Source: Rhodococcoides corynebacterioides
GTDB lineage: Bacteria > Actinomycetota > Actinomycetes > Mycobacteriales > Mycobacteriaceae
Reading direction: 5' to 3'
DNA length: 64,000 nt
NCBI RefSeq assembly: GCF_019834675.1
Contig: NZ_JABUBU010000009.1
Location: 1 to 64,000, forward strand
Within the stretch, counting starts at the first letter, position 1; the number at the start of each line of letters is the position of its first letter. A program made the translations under genes and the position numbers. Shown here piece by piece: positions 46,813 to 57,206 of the stretch. The notes under the pieces are model-generated. The model did not search any database and was not told the origin of the DNA. It saw only the letters and a program-made list of their open reading frames with translations.

Positions 46813-47646
46813 ATGCTCAAGCTTCTCGGCGCGAAGGCGCTGACACGACGCGACACCGAGGAGGTCCTGCGCGTCCTGCGGTCGGACCCCGTCGCGTCGT
46901 GCATGGTCGCGGCACGCATCGAGGAGTCCGGCATCGAGCCGAGGGTCAACCACGGCGAACTCTGGTCGCGTGGCGGTCCGGCGTCGTCGCTCTGCTTCTC
47001 CGGCGCCAATCTGGTGCCGTTGCGGGGCGAGGGCGACGATCTGCGCAGTTTCGCCGACCGCGCCCTGCGCGGGCCGCGGATGTGCTCGTCGCTGGTCGGC
47101 CGAGCCGAGCTCACGTTGCCCATCTGGTCGATGCTCGAGCCGGACTGGGGTGCGGCGCGGGAAGTACGGGCGGAGCAGCCGCTCCTCGCCCTGTCCGCGC
47201 CGCCGGTCCTCCGGGATCCGCAGGTGCGTCGCGTCACGGCCGACGAGATCGACGTCTATCTCACCGCGGCCGTCGCGATGTTCATCGAGGAGGTCGGCGT
47301 CGACCCGCGTGCCGGTGACGGCGGACGGGGATACCGTCGCCGCATCGCCGACCTGATCGCCGCCGGTCGTGCGTGGGCGCGGTTCGAGGACGGCCAGGTG
47401 GTGTTCAAGGCGGAGGTCGGCTCCCTCTCCCGCGACGTCGGGCAGATCCAGGGGGTCTGGGTGCATCCACTGTGGCGTGGCCGCGGTCTGGGGTCGATCG
47501 GCACCGCGGCGGTGGCCGCCGCCGTCGTCGCCGGGGGCCGCACGGCGAGCCTCTACGTCAACAGCTTCAACGTGCCCGCGCGGCGGGCGTACGAGCGGGT
47601 GGGGTTCCGGCAGGTGGGAACCTTCGCGACCGTGCTGCTGGACTGA
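46813..47646 (+). CDS. GNAT acetyltransferase with N-terminal DUF4081
   Basis: A 277-residue two-part protein. The N-terminal ~130 residues match the DUF4081 region (LGAKALTRRDTEEVLRVL). The C-terminal GNAT domain has the acetyl-CoA motif VHPLWRGRGLGSIGTAAV and the closing segment LYVNSFNVPARRAYERVGFRQVGTFATVLL. The substrate is unknown. The counterpart Rv2867c also follows gcpE, as recalled. It lies 30 bases after ispG. Confidence 0.9.
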   Translation: MLKLLGAKALTRRDTEEVLRVLRSDPVASCMVAARIEESGIEPRVNHGELWSRGGPASSLCFSGANLVPLRGEGDDLRSFADRALRGPRMCSSLVGRAELTLPIWSMLEPDWGAAREVRAEQPLLALSAPPVLRDPQVRRVTADEIDVYLTAAVAMFIEEVGVDPRAGDGGRGYRRRIADLIAAGRAWARFEDGQVVFKAEVGSLSRDVGQIQGVWVHPLWRGRGLGSIGTAAVAAAVVAGGRTASLYVNSFNVPARRAYERVGFRQVGTFATVLLD

Positions 47647-47715
47647 GCGGCGCCCAGCCCCGCCTCCTGCGTGTCGGGCCCGGCGGGCAGGCACGCGGTC
47701 CTACGATGAGACCCG

Positions 47716-49509
47716 ATGATCTCCCGTTCCGTCGCCGCGATGCTCGCGGTTCTGCTCGCCGTGGCCCTGGGTGCGTGCACCCCGAAACCGCAGGGTCCCG
47801 AGTCCGCGGCCGATACGTTCGTCGCCGCGCTGGCGGAGCGGGACAGCGCGGCCGCGGCCGCCGGGACGGACCGACCGGACCTCGCGGCCGGCGCGATCGA
47901 CACCGCCTGGGACGGACTGCAGGCGGAGTCGCTCGAAGCGAGCACCGGCGCGGTGACCGTGAGCGGCGACACCGCGACCGTCGACTACACCTACACCTGG
48001 CACCTGCCGCGGGATCGCACCTGGACCTACGACGGGGTGCTGCGGATGGGACGCCGCGGGGGTGACTGGGTGGTCCGGTGGAACTCCACCGACCTGCACC
48101 CGTCGCTGGGCGACACGCAGACGATGGTGCTCCGGTCCACCGCCGCCCCGCGGGCGCGGGTCAACGAACACGCGGGCTCGGACGTCCTGGTTCCCGGCAC
48201 CGTGTTCGGCGTGTCGTGGACCGTCGACGGGCTCGCGTCGGACCGGGTGGTGTCGACGGCGCGTGCGCTCGAGCGACTGCTGCGACCGTTCGACGAGTCC
48301 ATCACCGCCCAGTCGACGGTCGAGTCCGCGACCGCCGCGCGCGGTGCGTACCGCGTGGTGACGCTGCGCGAGGAGGACTACGACGCCGTGTCGGCCGAGC
48401 TGGGCGCCCTGCCCGGGATCGCCGTCACCGAGGAGTCGGACCTCGTGTCGACGGACCGGACCTTCGCGCCGGACCTGGTGAGCCAGGTCAAGAAGACCGT
48501 CATGGACCGCGTCGACGGCGCGGCGGGGTGGAGCGTCGTCGCCGTCAACGCCAACGGCGCCGACGTCGGCGTCCTCACCGAGACCGCGCCGGAACCGGTG
48601 CCGTCCATCAGCATCAGCCTCGATCGGCCGGTTCAGGTGGCCGCGCAGAACGCGGTGAACGTCTCCCGCGACCAGGCGATGATGGTGGTGATGCAGCCGT
48701 CGACCGGCGACATCCTGGCCGTGGCGCAGAACGAGGCCGCCGATCGCGACGGCCCGGTCGCGTCCATGGGCCTGTATCCGCCGGGGTCGACGTTCAAGAT
48801 CGTCACGGCGGGCGCGGCCATCGCGGAGGGTCTCGCGACTCCGTCCACCACCGTGCCGTGCCCCGGTCGCATCGTGATCGGTGAGCGCAGCGTGCCCAAC
48901 TACAACGAGTTCTCGCTCGGCGACGTCTCGATGAGCACGGCGTTCACGCGATCGTGCAACACCTCGTTCGCCAAACTCGCCAGCGAGATGGGGCCCGACG
49001 ACCTGACCAGCGCGGCAGCCATGTTCGGCATCGGCCCCGAGTACACGGTGACGGGCCTACCCACCGAATCCGGTTCGGTTCCGCCCGCGCCGGATCTGGT
49101 GCAGCGCACCGAGGACGGATTCGGCCAGGGCAAGGTGCTCGTGTCCACGTTCGGCATGGCGCTCGCCGCGGCGACCGTGGCGCACGGCAGTACGCCGGTG
49201 CCGCGGCTGATCCAGGGCGAGGACACGACGATCGAGGGGGAGCGGCCGGCGGTCGATCCGGCCGTCGTCGACGGGTTGCGCGGCATGATGCGGTCGGTGG
49301 TCACCAGCGGCACGGCCGACCGGATCGCCGATCAGGGCGAGGTCTACGGCAAGACCGGCGAAGCGGAGGTCGACGGCGGATCGCACGCGTGGTTCGTCGG
49401 GTATCGCGGCGACCTGGCGTTCGCCACGCTCGTCGTGCGCGGCGGCAGTTCCGACAACGCCGTCGCCGTGACGCGAGACATGATCACGGCGCTGCCCGAG
49501 GGCTACTGA
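47716..49509 (+). CDS. Penicillin-binding transpeptidase lipoprotein
   Basis: A 597-residue class B-like PBP. The signal sequence ends LAVALGAC, giving a lipoprotein. An NTF2-like MecA-N domain (~30-150) and a dimerisation region precede the transpeptidase domain with Ser358-x-x-Lys361 (PPGSTFKIV), the S-C-N motif ([14 protein letters not shown]) and K-T-G (YGKTGEAEV). It corresponds to Rv2864c, as recalled, a D,D-transpeptidase related to PBP-lipo. A tacgat -10 at 47702-47707 places transcription near the ATG, so the mRNA is almost leaderless. Confidence 0.93.
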   Translation: MISRSVAAMLAVLLAVALGACTPKPQGPESAADTFVAALAERDSAAAAAGTDRPDLAAGAIDTAWDGLQAESLEASTGAVTVSGDTATVDYTYTWHLPRDRTWTYDGVLRMGRRGGDWVVRWNSTDLHPSLGDTQTMVLRSTAAPRARVNEHAGSDVLVPGTVFGVSWTVDGLASDRVVSTARALERLLRPFDESITAQSTVESATAARGAYRVVTLREEDYDAVSAELGALPGIAVTEESDLVSTDRTFAPDLVSQVKKTVMDRVDGAAGWSVVAVNANGADVGVLTETAPEPVPSISISLDRPVQVAAQNAVNVSRDQAMMVVMQPSTGDILAVAQNEAADRDGPVASMGLYPPGSTFKIVTAGAAIAEGLATPSTTVPCPGRIVIGERSVPNYNEFSLGDVSMSTAFTRSCNTSFAKLASEMGPDDLTSAAAMFGIGPEYTVTGLPTESGSVPPAPDLVQRTEDGFGQGKVLVSTFGMALAAATVAHGSTPVPRLIQGEDTTIEGERPAVDPAVVDGLRGMMRSVVTSGTADRIADQGEVYGKTGEAEVDGGSHAWFVGYRGDLAFATLVVRGGSSDNAVAVTRDMITALPEGY

Positions 49510-49517
49510 CCGCGGAC

Positions 49518-49523
49518 TACGCT
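49518..49523 (+). promoter_or_regulatory. -10 element of a probable leaderless map promoter
   Basis: tacgct ends seven bases before the ATG at 49530, so the predicted transcription start coincides with the start codon. There is no ribosome-binding site in the intervening bases. Confidence 0.5.
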
Positions 49524-49529
49524 CGGGGC

Positions 49530-50387
49530 ATGGCTGTCCGCACCGTCCTCGAACCCGGCACCGTCTCCGACGTGCTCCCCGTCCCCAAGCACATCGAGCG
49601 GCCGGAGTACGCCTGGAAGAAGACCGCCCGCGAGGGTTCGGAGCCCTGGGTGCAGACGCCGGAGACCATCGAGAAGATGCGGGTGGCGTCGCGCATCGCC
49701 GCGCAGGCACTGCGGGAGGCGGGCAACGCCGTGGCTCCGGGCGTGACCACCGACGCGCTCGATCGCATCGCCCACGAGTACATGATCGACCACGGTGCGT
49801 ACCCGTCGACGTTGGGCTACAAGGGTTTTCCCAAGTCCTGCTGCACCTCGCTCAACGAGGTGATCTGCCACGGCATCCCCGACTCGACGGTGATCCAGGA
49901 CGGCGACATCGTCAACATCGACGTCACCGCGTACATCGACGGCGTCCACGGGGACACCAACGCGACCTTCCTCGCCGGGGACGTCTCCGAGGAGGCGCGG
50001 CTGCTGGTCGAGCGGACGCACGAGGCCACGATGCGGGCCATCAAGGCCGTCAAGCCGGGCCGAGCGCTCAACGTCGTGGGCCGGGTCATCGAGTCGTACG
50101 CGAACCGGTTCGGGTACGGCGTGGTGCGGGACTTCACCGGCCACGGGGTGGGCACGACGTTCCACAACGGCCTGGTGGTGCTGCACTACGACGAGCCGAC
50201 CGTTGACACCGTCATCGAACCGGGCATGACGTTCACGATCGAGCCGATGATCAACCTCGGCGGCATCGACTGGGAGCAGTGGAACGACGGGTGGACTGTC
50301 GTCACCAAGGACCGGTCGTGGACTGCGCAGTTCGAGCACACCCTCGTCGTCACCGAATCCGGCGCCGAGATCCTCACCCTGCCGTGA
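49530..50387 (+). CDS. map: Methionine aminopeptidase, type I
   Basis: A 285-residue metalloprotease that removes the initiator Met. An N-terminal extension of ~40 residues ([29 protein letters not shown]) resembles actinobacterial MapB. Metal ligands are seen in [44 protein letters not shown] and [10 protein letters not shown]. Its ATG coincides with a predicted leaderless start, and its stop overlaps cobQ. Confidence 0.95.
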   Translation: MAVRTVLEPGTVSDVLPVPKHIERPEYAWKKTAREGSEPWVQTPETIEKMRVASRIAAQALREAGNAVAPGVTTDALDRIAHEYMIDHGAYPSTLGYKGFPKSCCTSLNEVICHGIPDSTVIQDGDIVNIDVTAYIDGVHGDTNATFLAGDVSEEARLLVERTHEATMRAIKAVKPGRALNVVGRVIESYANRFGYGVVRDFTGHGVGTTFHNGLVVLHYDEPTVDTVIEPGMTFTIEPMINLGGIDWEQWNDGWTVVTKDRSWTAQFEHTLVVTESGAEILTLP

Positions 50388-51904
50388 CCCCGTCGCCGCT
50401 CGCCGGCGCACTGCTCGTGGCGGGAACCACGTCGGACGCGGGGAAGAGCGTGCTGGTCGCCGGGCTGTGTCGGCTGCTCGCGCGGCGGGGCGTGCGCGTC
50501 GCGCCGTTCAAGGCGCAGAACATGTCCAACAACTCGGTGGTGACGCTCGACGGCGGAGAGATCGGCCGCGCCCAGGCGCTGCAGGCGCGGGCGTGCGGCC
50601 TCGAACCCAGCGTGCGGTTCAATCCGGTGCTGCTCAAGCCCGGTGGCGACCGGACGTCGCAACTGGTGGTCCGGGGTCGGGCCACCGGATCGGTCGGCGC
50701 GCGCGACTACGTGGCCCATCGCGAGGCGCTGCGCGCCGTCGTCGCGGAGGATCTGGCGTCGCTCCGCGCCGAGTTCGACGTCGTCCTCTGCGAGGGCGCA
50801 GGGTCACCGGCCGAGATCAACCTGCGCGCCACGGACCTGGCCAATCTGGGCCTCGCGCGGGCGGCGGACCTGCCGGTGCTCGTGGTGGGCGACATCGACC
50901 GTGGGGGAGTGCTGGCGCACTTCTTCGGCACCCTGGGCATCCTCGATCCGGCGGACCAGGCGCTGATCGCGGGGTTCGTCGTCAACAAGTTCCGGGGCGA
51001 TCCGGCGTTGCTGCAGCCCGGCCTCGACACGCTGCGCGAGCGCACAGGCCGGCCCACCTACGGCGTGATGCCCTTCGACGAGGGCCTGTGGCTGGACGCG
51101 GAGGATTCGTTGGGGACGACGGCCGACGCTCCGGTGGGACGGCCCCGTCCACCCGTCGGGACCCAGTGGTTGCGGGTCGCCGCGATCCGCCTGCCGCGTG
51201 TGTCGAACTCCACCGACGTCGAGGCGCTGGCGTGCGAACCGGGGGTCAGCGTGCATTGGGCCACCGAGCCGTCACGGTTGGTCGACGCCGACCTGGTGGT
51301 GCTGCCCGGCTCCAAGGCCACCGTGCACGACCTGGAGTGGTTGCGCCGCACCGGCATCGCCGACGAGATCACGCGGCGGGTCGAGCGCGGCGGTCCGGTC
51401 CTGGGCATCTGCGGGGGATACCAGATGCTGGGTCGACGCATCGCCGACGAGGTGGAGTCGGGCGCGGGTGTCGTGGCCGGGCTCGGCGTGCTCGACCTCG
51501 AGATCGACTTCCGGCCGGACAAGGTGCTGCGTCGGGTGGAGTCGCCGAACGGGTTGCGCGGGTACGAGATTCATCACGGACGCGTCGTGCATTCGGCCGA
51601 TCCGGCGTGGTTCGACGGCGCGGACGGCGCCGGGGAGGGCAGCGCGCGGTCGGCCGTGTGGGGCACGCACTGGCACGGACTGCTCGAGAACGACGCGTTC
51701 CGGCGGGCGTGGCTGACCGACGTCGCCGACCGGGCGGGTCGGCGCGGGTTCGTCGTCGCGCCCGATACCGACGTGGACGCGCTGCGCACGGCCCAGGTGG
51801 ACCTGCTGGCGGATCTCGTGGAGAACTCCCTCGACGTGGACGCCGTGACGACGCTCCTCGCCGAGGGAGTTCCCGCGGACCTGCCGGTGCTCACCGTGCG
51901 GTGA
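50384..51904 (+). CDS. cobQ: Cobyric acid synthase
   Basis: A 506-residue glutamine-dependent amidase that adds four amides to adenosylcobyrinic a,c-diamide in cobalamin synthesis. The N-terminal dethiobiotin-synthetase-like ATP site reads [15 protein letters not shown]; substrate motifs include KAQNMSNNS; the glutaminase Cys is in [12 protein letters not shown] and the His in [10 protein letters not shown]. It starts at GTG 50384, overlapping map. It lies about 10 kb from cobO-cobB in this window. Confidence 0.95.
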   Translation: MTPSPLAGALLVAGTTSDAGKSVLVAGLCRLLARRGVRVAPFKAQNMSNNSVVTLDGGEIGRAQALQARACGLEPSVRFNPVLLKPGGDRTSQLVVRGRATGSVGARDYVAHREALRAVVAEDLASLRAEFDVVLCEGAGSPAEINLRATDLANLGLARAADLPVLVVGDIDRGGVLAHFFGTLGILDPADQALIAGFVVNKFRGDPALLQPGLDTLRERTGRPTYGVMPFDEGLWLDAEDSLGTTADAPVGRPRPPVGTQWLRVAAIRLPRVSNSTDVEALACEPGVSVHWATEPSRLVDADLVVLPGSKATVHDLEWLRRTGIADEITRRVERGGPVLGICGGYQMLGRRIADEVESGAGVVAGLGVLDLEIDFRPDKVLRRVESPNGLRGYEIHHGRVVHSADPAWFDGADGAGEGSARSAVWGTHWHGLLENDAFRRAWLTDVADRAGRRGFVVAPDTDVDALRTAQVDLLADLVENSLDVDAVTTLLAEGVPADLPVLTVR

Positions 51905-51905
51905 G

Positions 51906-52640
51906 TCAGACCGTGGTGCGGCGTAGCACCGCCCACACCCCGGGGGTGGCCAGCGCGGTCAGCGCCAGCGGAAGCAGCACCATCGTCACCGACCGGGGAG
52001 CGTCGGCGATCGCCGTGCCCACCGGCACCCACCAGCTCTGCCACGTGAAGACGACCACGACCACGCCGAGGGCCAGGGTGGCCAGCAGACCGGTGGCCCA
52101 CATTCCCACCGCGCGCCACCGAAGGTAGATCGCGCCGGCCAGGACGCCGACGGTGTTCGCGAGCGCGATCACCGTCACGAAGAACGCGAACTCCGTGACG
52201 ACGGAGCCGGCGACGGGGGCGCTGAGCGAGAACAGTCGCATGCCGACGCCGAATCCGTCGGTGACGCGTTCGACAGCCGACAGCGCGATCATCAGCGTCC
52301 CGAACAGCAGCGCGTGGATCACGACGACGGCGGTGGTGGCCCGGAAGAACTCCCAGCGGGTGACGCCCAGACCGGAGACGAACGGGAAGAACTGGTTGAC
52401 CGACTGCGCGAACAGGACGAGGCCGAAGAAGAACACGAACGACGCGCCGCCGGTGTTGACCTCCGCGCTGCCGCGGGGGACCAGCGCGAGCACGGTCCAC
52501 GTGATGCCGGCGATGACCGCCAGGATCCCGATGGGCCACAGGAACGCGATCTGCCAGTTCTGCGCATGCACGCGGGCGACGGCCGTGAGGCGTGACCGGG
52601 CGGGGGCCGCGGCGGACGGAGGAGCGAGAACCGTACTCAC
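51906..52640 (-). CDS. ABC transporter permease
   Basis: A 244-residue membrane protein with six predicted helices, from LWPIGILAVIAGITWTVLALV to PLALTALATPGVWAVL. It has no known family beyond ABC-2-type permeases. Its GTG start overlaps the ATPase stop (GTGA), so the two form one exporter unit regulated by the GntR protein. It ends two bases from cobQ, convergently. Confidence 0.85.
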   Translation of the reverse strand: MSTVLAPPSAAAPARSRLTAVARVHAQNWQIAFLWPIGILAVIAGITWTVLALVPRGSAEVNTGGASFVFFFGLVLFAQSVNQFFPFVSGLGVTRWEFFRATTAVVVIHALLFGTLMIALSAVERVTDGFGVGMRLFSLSAPVAGSVVTEFAFFVTVIALANTVGVLAGAIYLRWRAVGMWATGLLATLALGVVVVVFTWQSWWVPVGTAIADAPRSVTMVLLPLALTALATPGVWAVLRRTTV

Positions 52641-53521
52641 GAGGACACCTTTCGACGGGTGGTGCTGGCGACCACGAACTGCTGGAGGGACACCGGTTCG
52701 ACACTCAGGCCGGCGGCGCGGGCGGCGGCGAGTGCCGCGTCGGCGAGGGGGCCGTCGACGGTGCTGCGCGCCATCGACCCCATCGACTCGTGGTGCAGCA
52801 CCGACAGGCCGGTGGTCACGTCGGCCACGCTGTCGGCGCGCCCGCTGATCGTGACGGCTCGACCGCGCAGGCCCTCGGCGTCGTCGTCGACCACGATGCG
52901 TCCGCCGTCGACCACCACCACGCGGTCCACCAGATCGGCCACCTCGTCGATCAGGTGCGTCGACAGCACCACCGTGCGCGGATGCTCGGCGTAATCGGCG
53001 AGCAGACGGTCGTAGAACAGCTGGCGGGAGACCGCGTCGAGGCCGAGGTACGGCTCGTCGAACAGGGTGAGCGGTGCGCGCGAGGCGAGTCCGACCACCA
53101 CGCCCAGCGCCGACGTCATCCCGCGGGAGAGCTTCTTGACCTTGCGTCGACGGGGAAGGTCGAAGTCCGCCATCAGGTCTCGGGCGAAGGTCTCGTCCCA
53201 GCGCGGCAGGATCGCGGCGGCGGCGTCGAGCACCTGTCCCACGCGGAAGTCGTCCGGGTACCGCTGGCTCTCCTTGACGAAGCAGACGTCCCGCAGTACC
53301 GCGTCGTTCTCGAACGGGCTCCCGCCGAACACCGACACCTCGCCGCCGTCCGCCCACTGCTGTCCCGTGAGGATCTGCAGCAGCGTCGTCTTGCCGGCGC
53401 CGTTGCGGCCGAGCAGACCGTGGATCGCGTGCTCGTGCACGTCGAAGGAGACGTCGACGAGGGCGTCCACGTCGCGGAAGCTCTTGCGCACGTTGCGCAC
53501 CGAGACCACCGGCGCGGTCAT
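52637..53521 (-). CDS. ABC transporter ATP-binding protein
   Basis: A 294-residue ATPase. Walker A G-R-N-G-A-G-K-T-T is near residue 36-44, the signature appears as LSRGMTSALG, Walker B as LTLFDEPYLGLD, and the switch His in VVLSTHLIDE. The ~80-residue C-terminal extension is typical of YtrB-like ATPases paired with GntR/YtrA regulators. Its ATG overlaps the GntR stop. The substrate may be a cell-wall antibiotic or lipid, by analogy only. Confidence 0.92.
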   Translation of the reverse strand: MTAPVVSVRNVRKSFRDVDALVDVSFDVHEHAIHGLLGRNGAGKTTLLQILTGQQWADGGEVSVFGGSPFENDAVLRDVCFVKESQRYPDDFRVGQVLDAAAAILPRWDETFARDLMADFDLPRRRKVKKLSRGMTSALGVVVGLASRAPLTLFDEPYLGLDAVSRQLFYDRLLADYAEHPRTVVLSTHLIDEVADLVDRVVVVDGGRIVVDDDAEGLRGRAVTISGRADSVADVTTGLSVLHHESMGSMARSTVDGPLADAALAAARAAGLSVEPVSLQQFVVASTTRRKVSS

Positions 53522-53925
53522 CGTGCCCCCTCCCGTGACGCCGGGGCCGGCGCGGCCGCGCGGTCGGAGATCATGCCCATGATCTCGTCGGGTCCGAGGC
53601 CGAGCTTGCGGGCCTCGGCCACCAGGGGTGTGACGTACTGCTCGGCGAAGCGCTCGCGGCGCCGGAAGCGCAACGCGTCGCGGGCGCCCGTGGTGACGAA
53701 CATTCCGATACCTCGCTTCTTGTAGAGGATGCCGTCCGCGACGAGGTGCCCGAGGCCCTTGCCGGCGGTGGCGGGGTTGATGCGGTGGAACGCGGCCAAC
53801 TCGTTGGTCGACGGCACCTGCGCCTCTTCGGCGAGCGACCCGTCGATGATGGAGTTCTCGATCATCTCGGCGATCTGCAGGAAGATCGGCCGACCGTCGT
53901 CGATCACGAGGACCACCAGGTGCAT
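53518..53925 (-). CDS. GntR-family regulator, YtrA subfamily
   Basis: A 135-residue repressor with an N-terminal winged helix (PIFLQIAEMIENSIIDGSLAEEAQVPSTNELAAFHRINPATAGKGLGHLVADG) and a short C-terminal helical domain, the YtrA architecture. It is the first gene of the operon with the ATPase and permease. A near-perfect inverted repeat directly upstream of its start is the probable operator, implying autorepression released by an unknown signal. Confidence 0.92.
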   Translation of the reverse strand: MHLVVLVIDDGRPIFLQIAEMIENSIIDGSLAEEAQVPSTNELAAFHRINPATAGKGLGHLVADGILYKKRGIGMFVTTGARDALRFRRRERFAEQYVTPLVAEARKLGLGPDEIMGMISDRAAAPAPASREGAR

Positions 53926-53934
53926 TGGTTGGGT

Positions 53935-53958
53935 GGTTCATTACTCATGTAATTAACC
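53935..53958. promoter_or_regulatory. Operator of the GntR-ABC operon
   Basis: The inverted repeat ggttnattac-4 bases-gtaatnaacc has 9 of 10 positions matched per arm. It is strikingly A/T-rich for this genome and starts 10 bases upstream of the GntR ATG. YtrA-type regulators bind such sites; the match to this protein is inferred from position. Confidence 0.75.
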
Positions 53959-54011
53959 ATAGAAGCTCGACGACGGCGGCGCAAGACTCCGCTCGGGTAG
54001 CGTCGCTGACC

Positions 54012-54554
54012 ATGCAGACGCAGACCGTGTCGGTCCCCGCAGGAAACGTCGTGGTGCGAGTCGACGGACCCGACGCCGGTCACGCCGTCCTGCTGCTTCC
54101 GGACACGTCCGCGGCGCCGGACTCGTTCGACGACACCGCATCCCGGCTCACGACGTCCGACCTCCGCACCGTCGTGGTCGAGCCAGGCGTGGGCCTCGGC
54201 GACAACGATCTGATCGCGCTGCTCGACGCCCTGAAACTGCCCTGGGTCAACCTGGTCGGCCGCGGAGACGGCGCCGACCGCGCCTGGTCACTGGCCGCCC
54301 GCACCTTCGGTCGCGTGTCCAGCCTGGTGGTGATCGACCGCGGACACCCCGCCGTCCACGGCGACACGTCCTGTCCCGCAGTGGAACTGCGCACCACGAT
54401 GGTGGTCACCGACCCGTCGGCGCAGGAGGCCGCTTCGGCGAGCAGCCGCTACGTCTACGGCGACTATCGGGTGATGCCGCTCGACACCGGGGACCCCGCC
54501 GCCGCGGCCGCTGCCCTGGCCACGGAGGTCGTGATGCGTACCAGCGCCTGGTAG
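54012..54554 (+). CDS. Reduced alpha/beta-hydrolase-like protein
   Basis: A 180-residue protein that resembles the N-terminal half of alpha/beta hydrolases (VRVDGPDAGHAVLLLPDTSAAPDSFDDTASRL, LPWVNLVGRGDGADRAWSLAAR, VVIDRG). At the nucleophile elbow the sequence is G-R-G-D-G, so the usual Ser is absent, and no catalytic His region is obvious. It may be non-enzymatic. ATG 54012 follows a tagcgt -10 at 53998-54003, giving a near-leaderless start. Confidence 0.75.
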   Translation: MQTQTVSVPAGNVVVRVDGPDAGHAVLLLPDTSAAPDSFDDTASRLTTSDLRTVVVEPGVGLGDNDLIALLDALKLPWVNLVGRGDGADRAWSLAARTFGRVSSLVVIDRGHPAVHGDTSCPAVELRTTMVVTDPSAQEAASASSRYVYGDYRVMPLDTGDPAAAAAALATEVVMRTSAW

Positions 54555-54570
54555 GGCCCGCAGGCGCCGC

Positions 54571-54638
54571 GATCCGCGCGAGTTCCAGTGATCCGCTGCT
54601 GCTGCAGGCGACGCGGAGTGCTGGAACCGGCGCGGATC
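54571..54638. terminator. Long hairpin between convergent genes
   Basis: Arms gatccgcgcgagttccag (54571-54588) and ctggaaccggcgcggatc (54621-54638) pair over 18 positions with two mismatches. The hairpin lies between the hydrolase-like gene and mtr, which converge, so it may be a bidirectional terminator. Confidence 0.65.
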
Positions 54639-54647
54639 GGCCGACCG

Positions 54648-56039
54648 CTAGAGGTCGAGGCCCAGGAGCGCGTTCTCGACCACCTCGGGGAGGGCGGGGT
54701 GGATCCAGTACTGGCCGCGGGCGATCTCCCGGACGGTCTGCCCGAAGGTGATGGCCTGGATGAGCGGCTGGATCACCGTCGGAGCCTGCTCGCCGATGAT
54801 GTGCGCACCGAGCAGACGCCCGGTGGCGCGGTCGGCGACGACCTTGCACAGCCCCTCGTGGTCCTCCATGGCCCAGCCGTAGGCGACGTCGGCGTACTTC
54901 TGCACCTTGACGGCGACGTCGTACCCCTGGTCGCGGGCCTCGCGCTCGGTGAGGCCGACCTCGGCAATCATCGGGTCGGTGAAGATCGCCGACGGGACGT
55001 AGCGGTGGTCGAACGTCGCCCATCCGGTGGTGTCGGTCCAGTCGGGCCGCAGCACGTTGTCCTGCACCACGCGCGCCTCGGCGTTGGCGACGTGCTTGAG
55101 CTGGTACGGCGAGGACACGTCACCCAGGGCGAAGACGCCTTCGGCGGTGGTGCGGCCGAACTCGTCGACCCGGATGCCGCCGTCGTCGCGCAGCTCGATG
55201 CCGGCGGCCTCGGCGCCGATGCGGTCGCCGTTGGGCACGCGACCCGCCGCGACGAGGAGAGCGTCGCCGGTGACCTCGGAGCCGTCGGACAGCGTGACGA
55301 CGACGGTGGAGCCGTCCTCGCGGGCGCCGACGGCCTCGACTCCGCGCCGCACGTCCCACTTGGCCGCGGCGAGATCGGTGAAGTGGGCGGAGAGCTCCTC
55401 GTCGGACTTGCGCAGCATGCGGTCCTTGCGGACGAGCACGGTGACGCGGGAGCCGAGGGCGGAGAAGACGTGCGCGAACTCCGCGGCGATGTACCCCGAC
55501 CCGACCACGATCAGGTGTTCCGGTAGGTCCTTCAGCCGCATGATGTCGTCGTTGGTGTGGTATCGGACGCCGCTGGTGGCGATGGCTTCGGGGATCACCG
55601 GGCGGGACCCCGCGCCGACGACGACGCGGTCGGCCGTGACGATGCGACCGTCGCCGGTGTCGATCCGACGCGGCCCGACGAACGTCGCGTGCGAGGAGTA
55701 CAGCGTGACGTTGGGGGAGCCGTCGCCGCGCCGATAGTTCTCGCCGCCCTCGGCGATGGGGTCGATACGACCGAAGACGCGGTCGACGATGTCCTGCCAC
55801 CGGACCCGCTCGAGGCGGGCGTCGATGCCGTAGCGCTCGGCGCGGCGCACGGTGTTGGCGACCTCGGCGGCGTAGACGAACATCTTGGTGGGGATGCAGC
55901 CCACGTTGATGCAGGTGCCGCCGAAGATCGACTCCTCGAACATGGCGACGGACAACCCGTCGAACCGCTCGTCGAGGATGGTGTTGGCGGAGCCGGACCC
56001 GATGATCGCGACGTCGACGTGCTGCTCCCTCGTGCTCAT
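54648..56039 (-). CDS. mtr: Mycothione reductase
   Basis: A 463-residue FAD-dependent disulfide reductase that regenerates mycothiol, the actinobacterial glutathione substitute. It has the FAD fingerprint [11 protein letters not shown], the redox-active disulfide C-I-N-V-G-C in [15 protein letters not shown], the NADPH motif [10 protein letters not shown] and the C-terminal catalytic His-Glu in [21 protein letters not shown] near the start, where G-x-G-x-x-G is usual in other family members, is typical of Mtr. The ATG at 56039 overlaps the upstream hydrolase stop. Counterpart Rv2855. Confidence 0.95.
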   Translation of the reverse strand: MSTREQHVDVAIIGSGSANTILDERFDGLSVAMFEESIFGGTCINVGCIPTKMFVYAAEVANTVRRAERYGIDARLERVRWQDIVDRVFGRIDPIAEGGENYRRGDGSPNVTLYSSHATFVGPRRIDTGDGRIVTADRVVVGAGSRPVIPEAIATSGVRYHTNDDIMRLKDLPEHLIVVGSGYIAAEFAHVFSALGSRVTVLVRKDRMLRKSDEELSAHFTDLAAAKWDVRRGVEAVGAREDGSTVVVTLSDGSEVTGDALLVAAGRVPNGDRIGAEAAGIELRDDGGIRVDEFGRTTAEGVFALGDVSSPYQLKHVANAEARVVQDNVLRPDWTDTTGWATFDHRYVPSAIFTDPMIAEVGLTEREARDQGYDVAVKVQKYADVAYGWAMEDHEGLCKVVADRATGRLLGAHIIGEQAPTVIQPLIQAITFGQTVREIARGQYWIHPALPEVVENALLGLDL

Positions 56040-57079
56040 GCGCCGGTCGCCATCTCGGCGTGGTCGCCGCCGGTCGCGGCGTCACCGCCGACGGTCGCGG
56101 CGGCCCGCGCCTCGTGATCGTCGAGCCACGCGTCGAGTTCGTGGAACGCCCGCGCGAGGGGCTCGTCGGTGGAGAGGAAGACGTCGTGCCGCGCGCCCTC
56201 GACGGGCACGACGGTGGTGCGGTTGCCGAGGCAGCCGGCCCAGCGGGCGATCTGTCGGACGTCGAGCACCGCGTCCGCGGCGTCGACCTCGGGAATGTAC
56301 TGCTTGGAGAAGCGGGTGACCTTGGACCGCAGGATCAACGACGGAACGCCGACGTCCAGGCCCCGATGGAGACGCGCGTGTCCCCGGCGCACGGCGCGGA
56401 TCCACCCCAGCTTGATGGGGAAACCGGCGAGCGGCTTCCAGGACAGGTCGTAGCTCCAGTCGCCGCGTGCCTGCGCGCTGATGGACGAGCCGTACGTGTC
56501 GAGCCCCATGCCCGGCAGATCGCGCTTCGGTGCCACCTTGCCCAGAACGCCGAGCGCCACGGTGCCGACACTGCGGACCAGGGGCGGGCCCTGCAGGTCG
56601 AACCACGGGCTGTTGAGGATCAGCCCGGCGACCCCGGCCGCGGCGCTGCCGCCGGCGTGTTCGAGACGGTCGAGCCACAGCGGGACGATCAACCCGCCGG
56701 TGGAGTGGGCGGCCACCAGGACCGGGGCGCCGGTCTCCTCGCGCACGACGGCCAGGGCGCGGTTCAACTCCTCGTCGTAGAGCTCGAGGTCGGAGACGAA
56801 GTGCGGCGACTGGCCCTCGTCGAGGGAGCGCCCGCACTTGCGCAGGTCGAGTGCGTGGAACGCGTAGCCCCGGTCGACGAAGTGCTCGGCGAGGTGGCGC
56901 TGGAAGAAGTAGTCCGTGAACCCGTGGACGTAGAGAACCGCTCCGCGCGGCGTCGCCGGGGCGCGCCGGGACCGCACCAGGGTGGCCCGCACCTGTCCCT
57001 CGCCGTCGGGGTCGAGGCCGAGCGGTATGGTCAGTTGCTCGTAGTCGTCGCCGAGTACGTCCGGCGCCCATGTAGTCAC
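56036..57079 (-). CDS. Serine alpha/beta hydrolase, monoacylglycerol-lipase-like
   Basis: A 347-residue hydrolase_4-type protein. The oxyanion region [17 protein letters not shown] and nucleophile elbow A-H-S-T-G-G are intact, with the catalytic His probably in [14 protein letters not shown]. Likely substrates are lipids or lysophospholipids, without direct evidence. GTG 57079 (or 57085) is the start; longer frames are antisense to mqo. It overlaps mtr by ATGA. From memory Rv2854 beside mtr is its counterpart. Confidence 0.88.
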   Translation of the reverse strand: MTTWAPDVLGDDYEQLTIPLGLDPDGEGQVRATLVRSRRAPATPRGAVLYVHGFTDYFFQRHLAEHFVDRGYAFHALDLRKCGRSLDEGQSPHFVSDLELYDEELNRALAVVREETGAPVLVAAHSTGGLIVPLWLDRLEHAGGSAAAGVAGLILNSPWFDLQGPPLVRSVGTVALGVLGKVAPKRDLPGMGLDTYGSSISAQARGDWSYDLSWKPLAGFPIKLGWIRAVRRGHARLHRGLDVGVPSLILRSKVTRFSKQYIPEVDAADAVLDVRQIARWAGCLGNRTTVVPVEGARHDVFLSTDEPLARAFHELDAWLDDHEARAAATVGGDAATGGDHAEMATGA

Positions 57080-57206
57080 CCTCACACAGTAGATGGCGTG
57101 AGAGCGGGGTCGCGAGGGGCACAATCGGGTACACCTCCGGTGGCGTGACGCGGGAGCGCGGCACCTGCCGTGGACAGAACTCGAGGCGAAGGAAGTCGAT
57201 CCAGCC

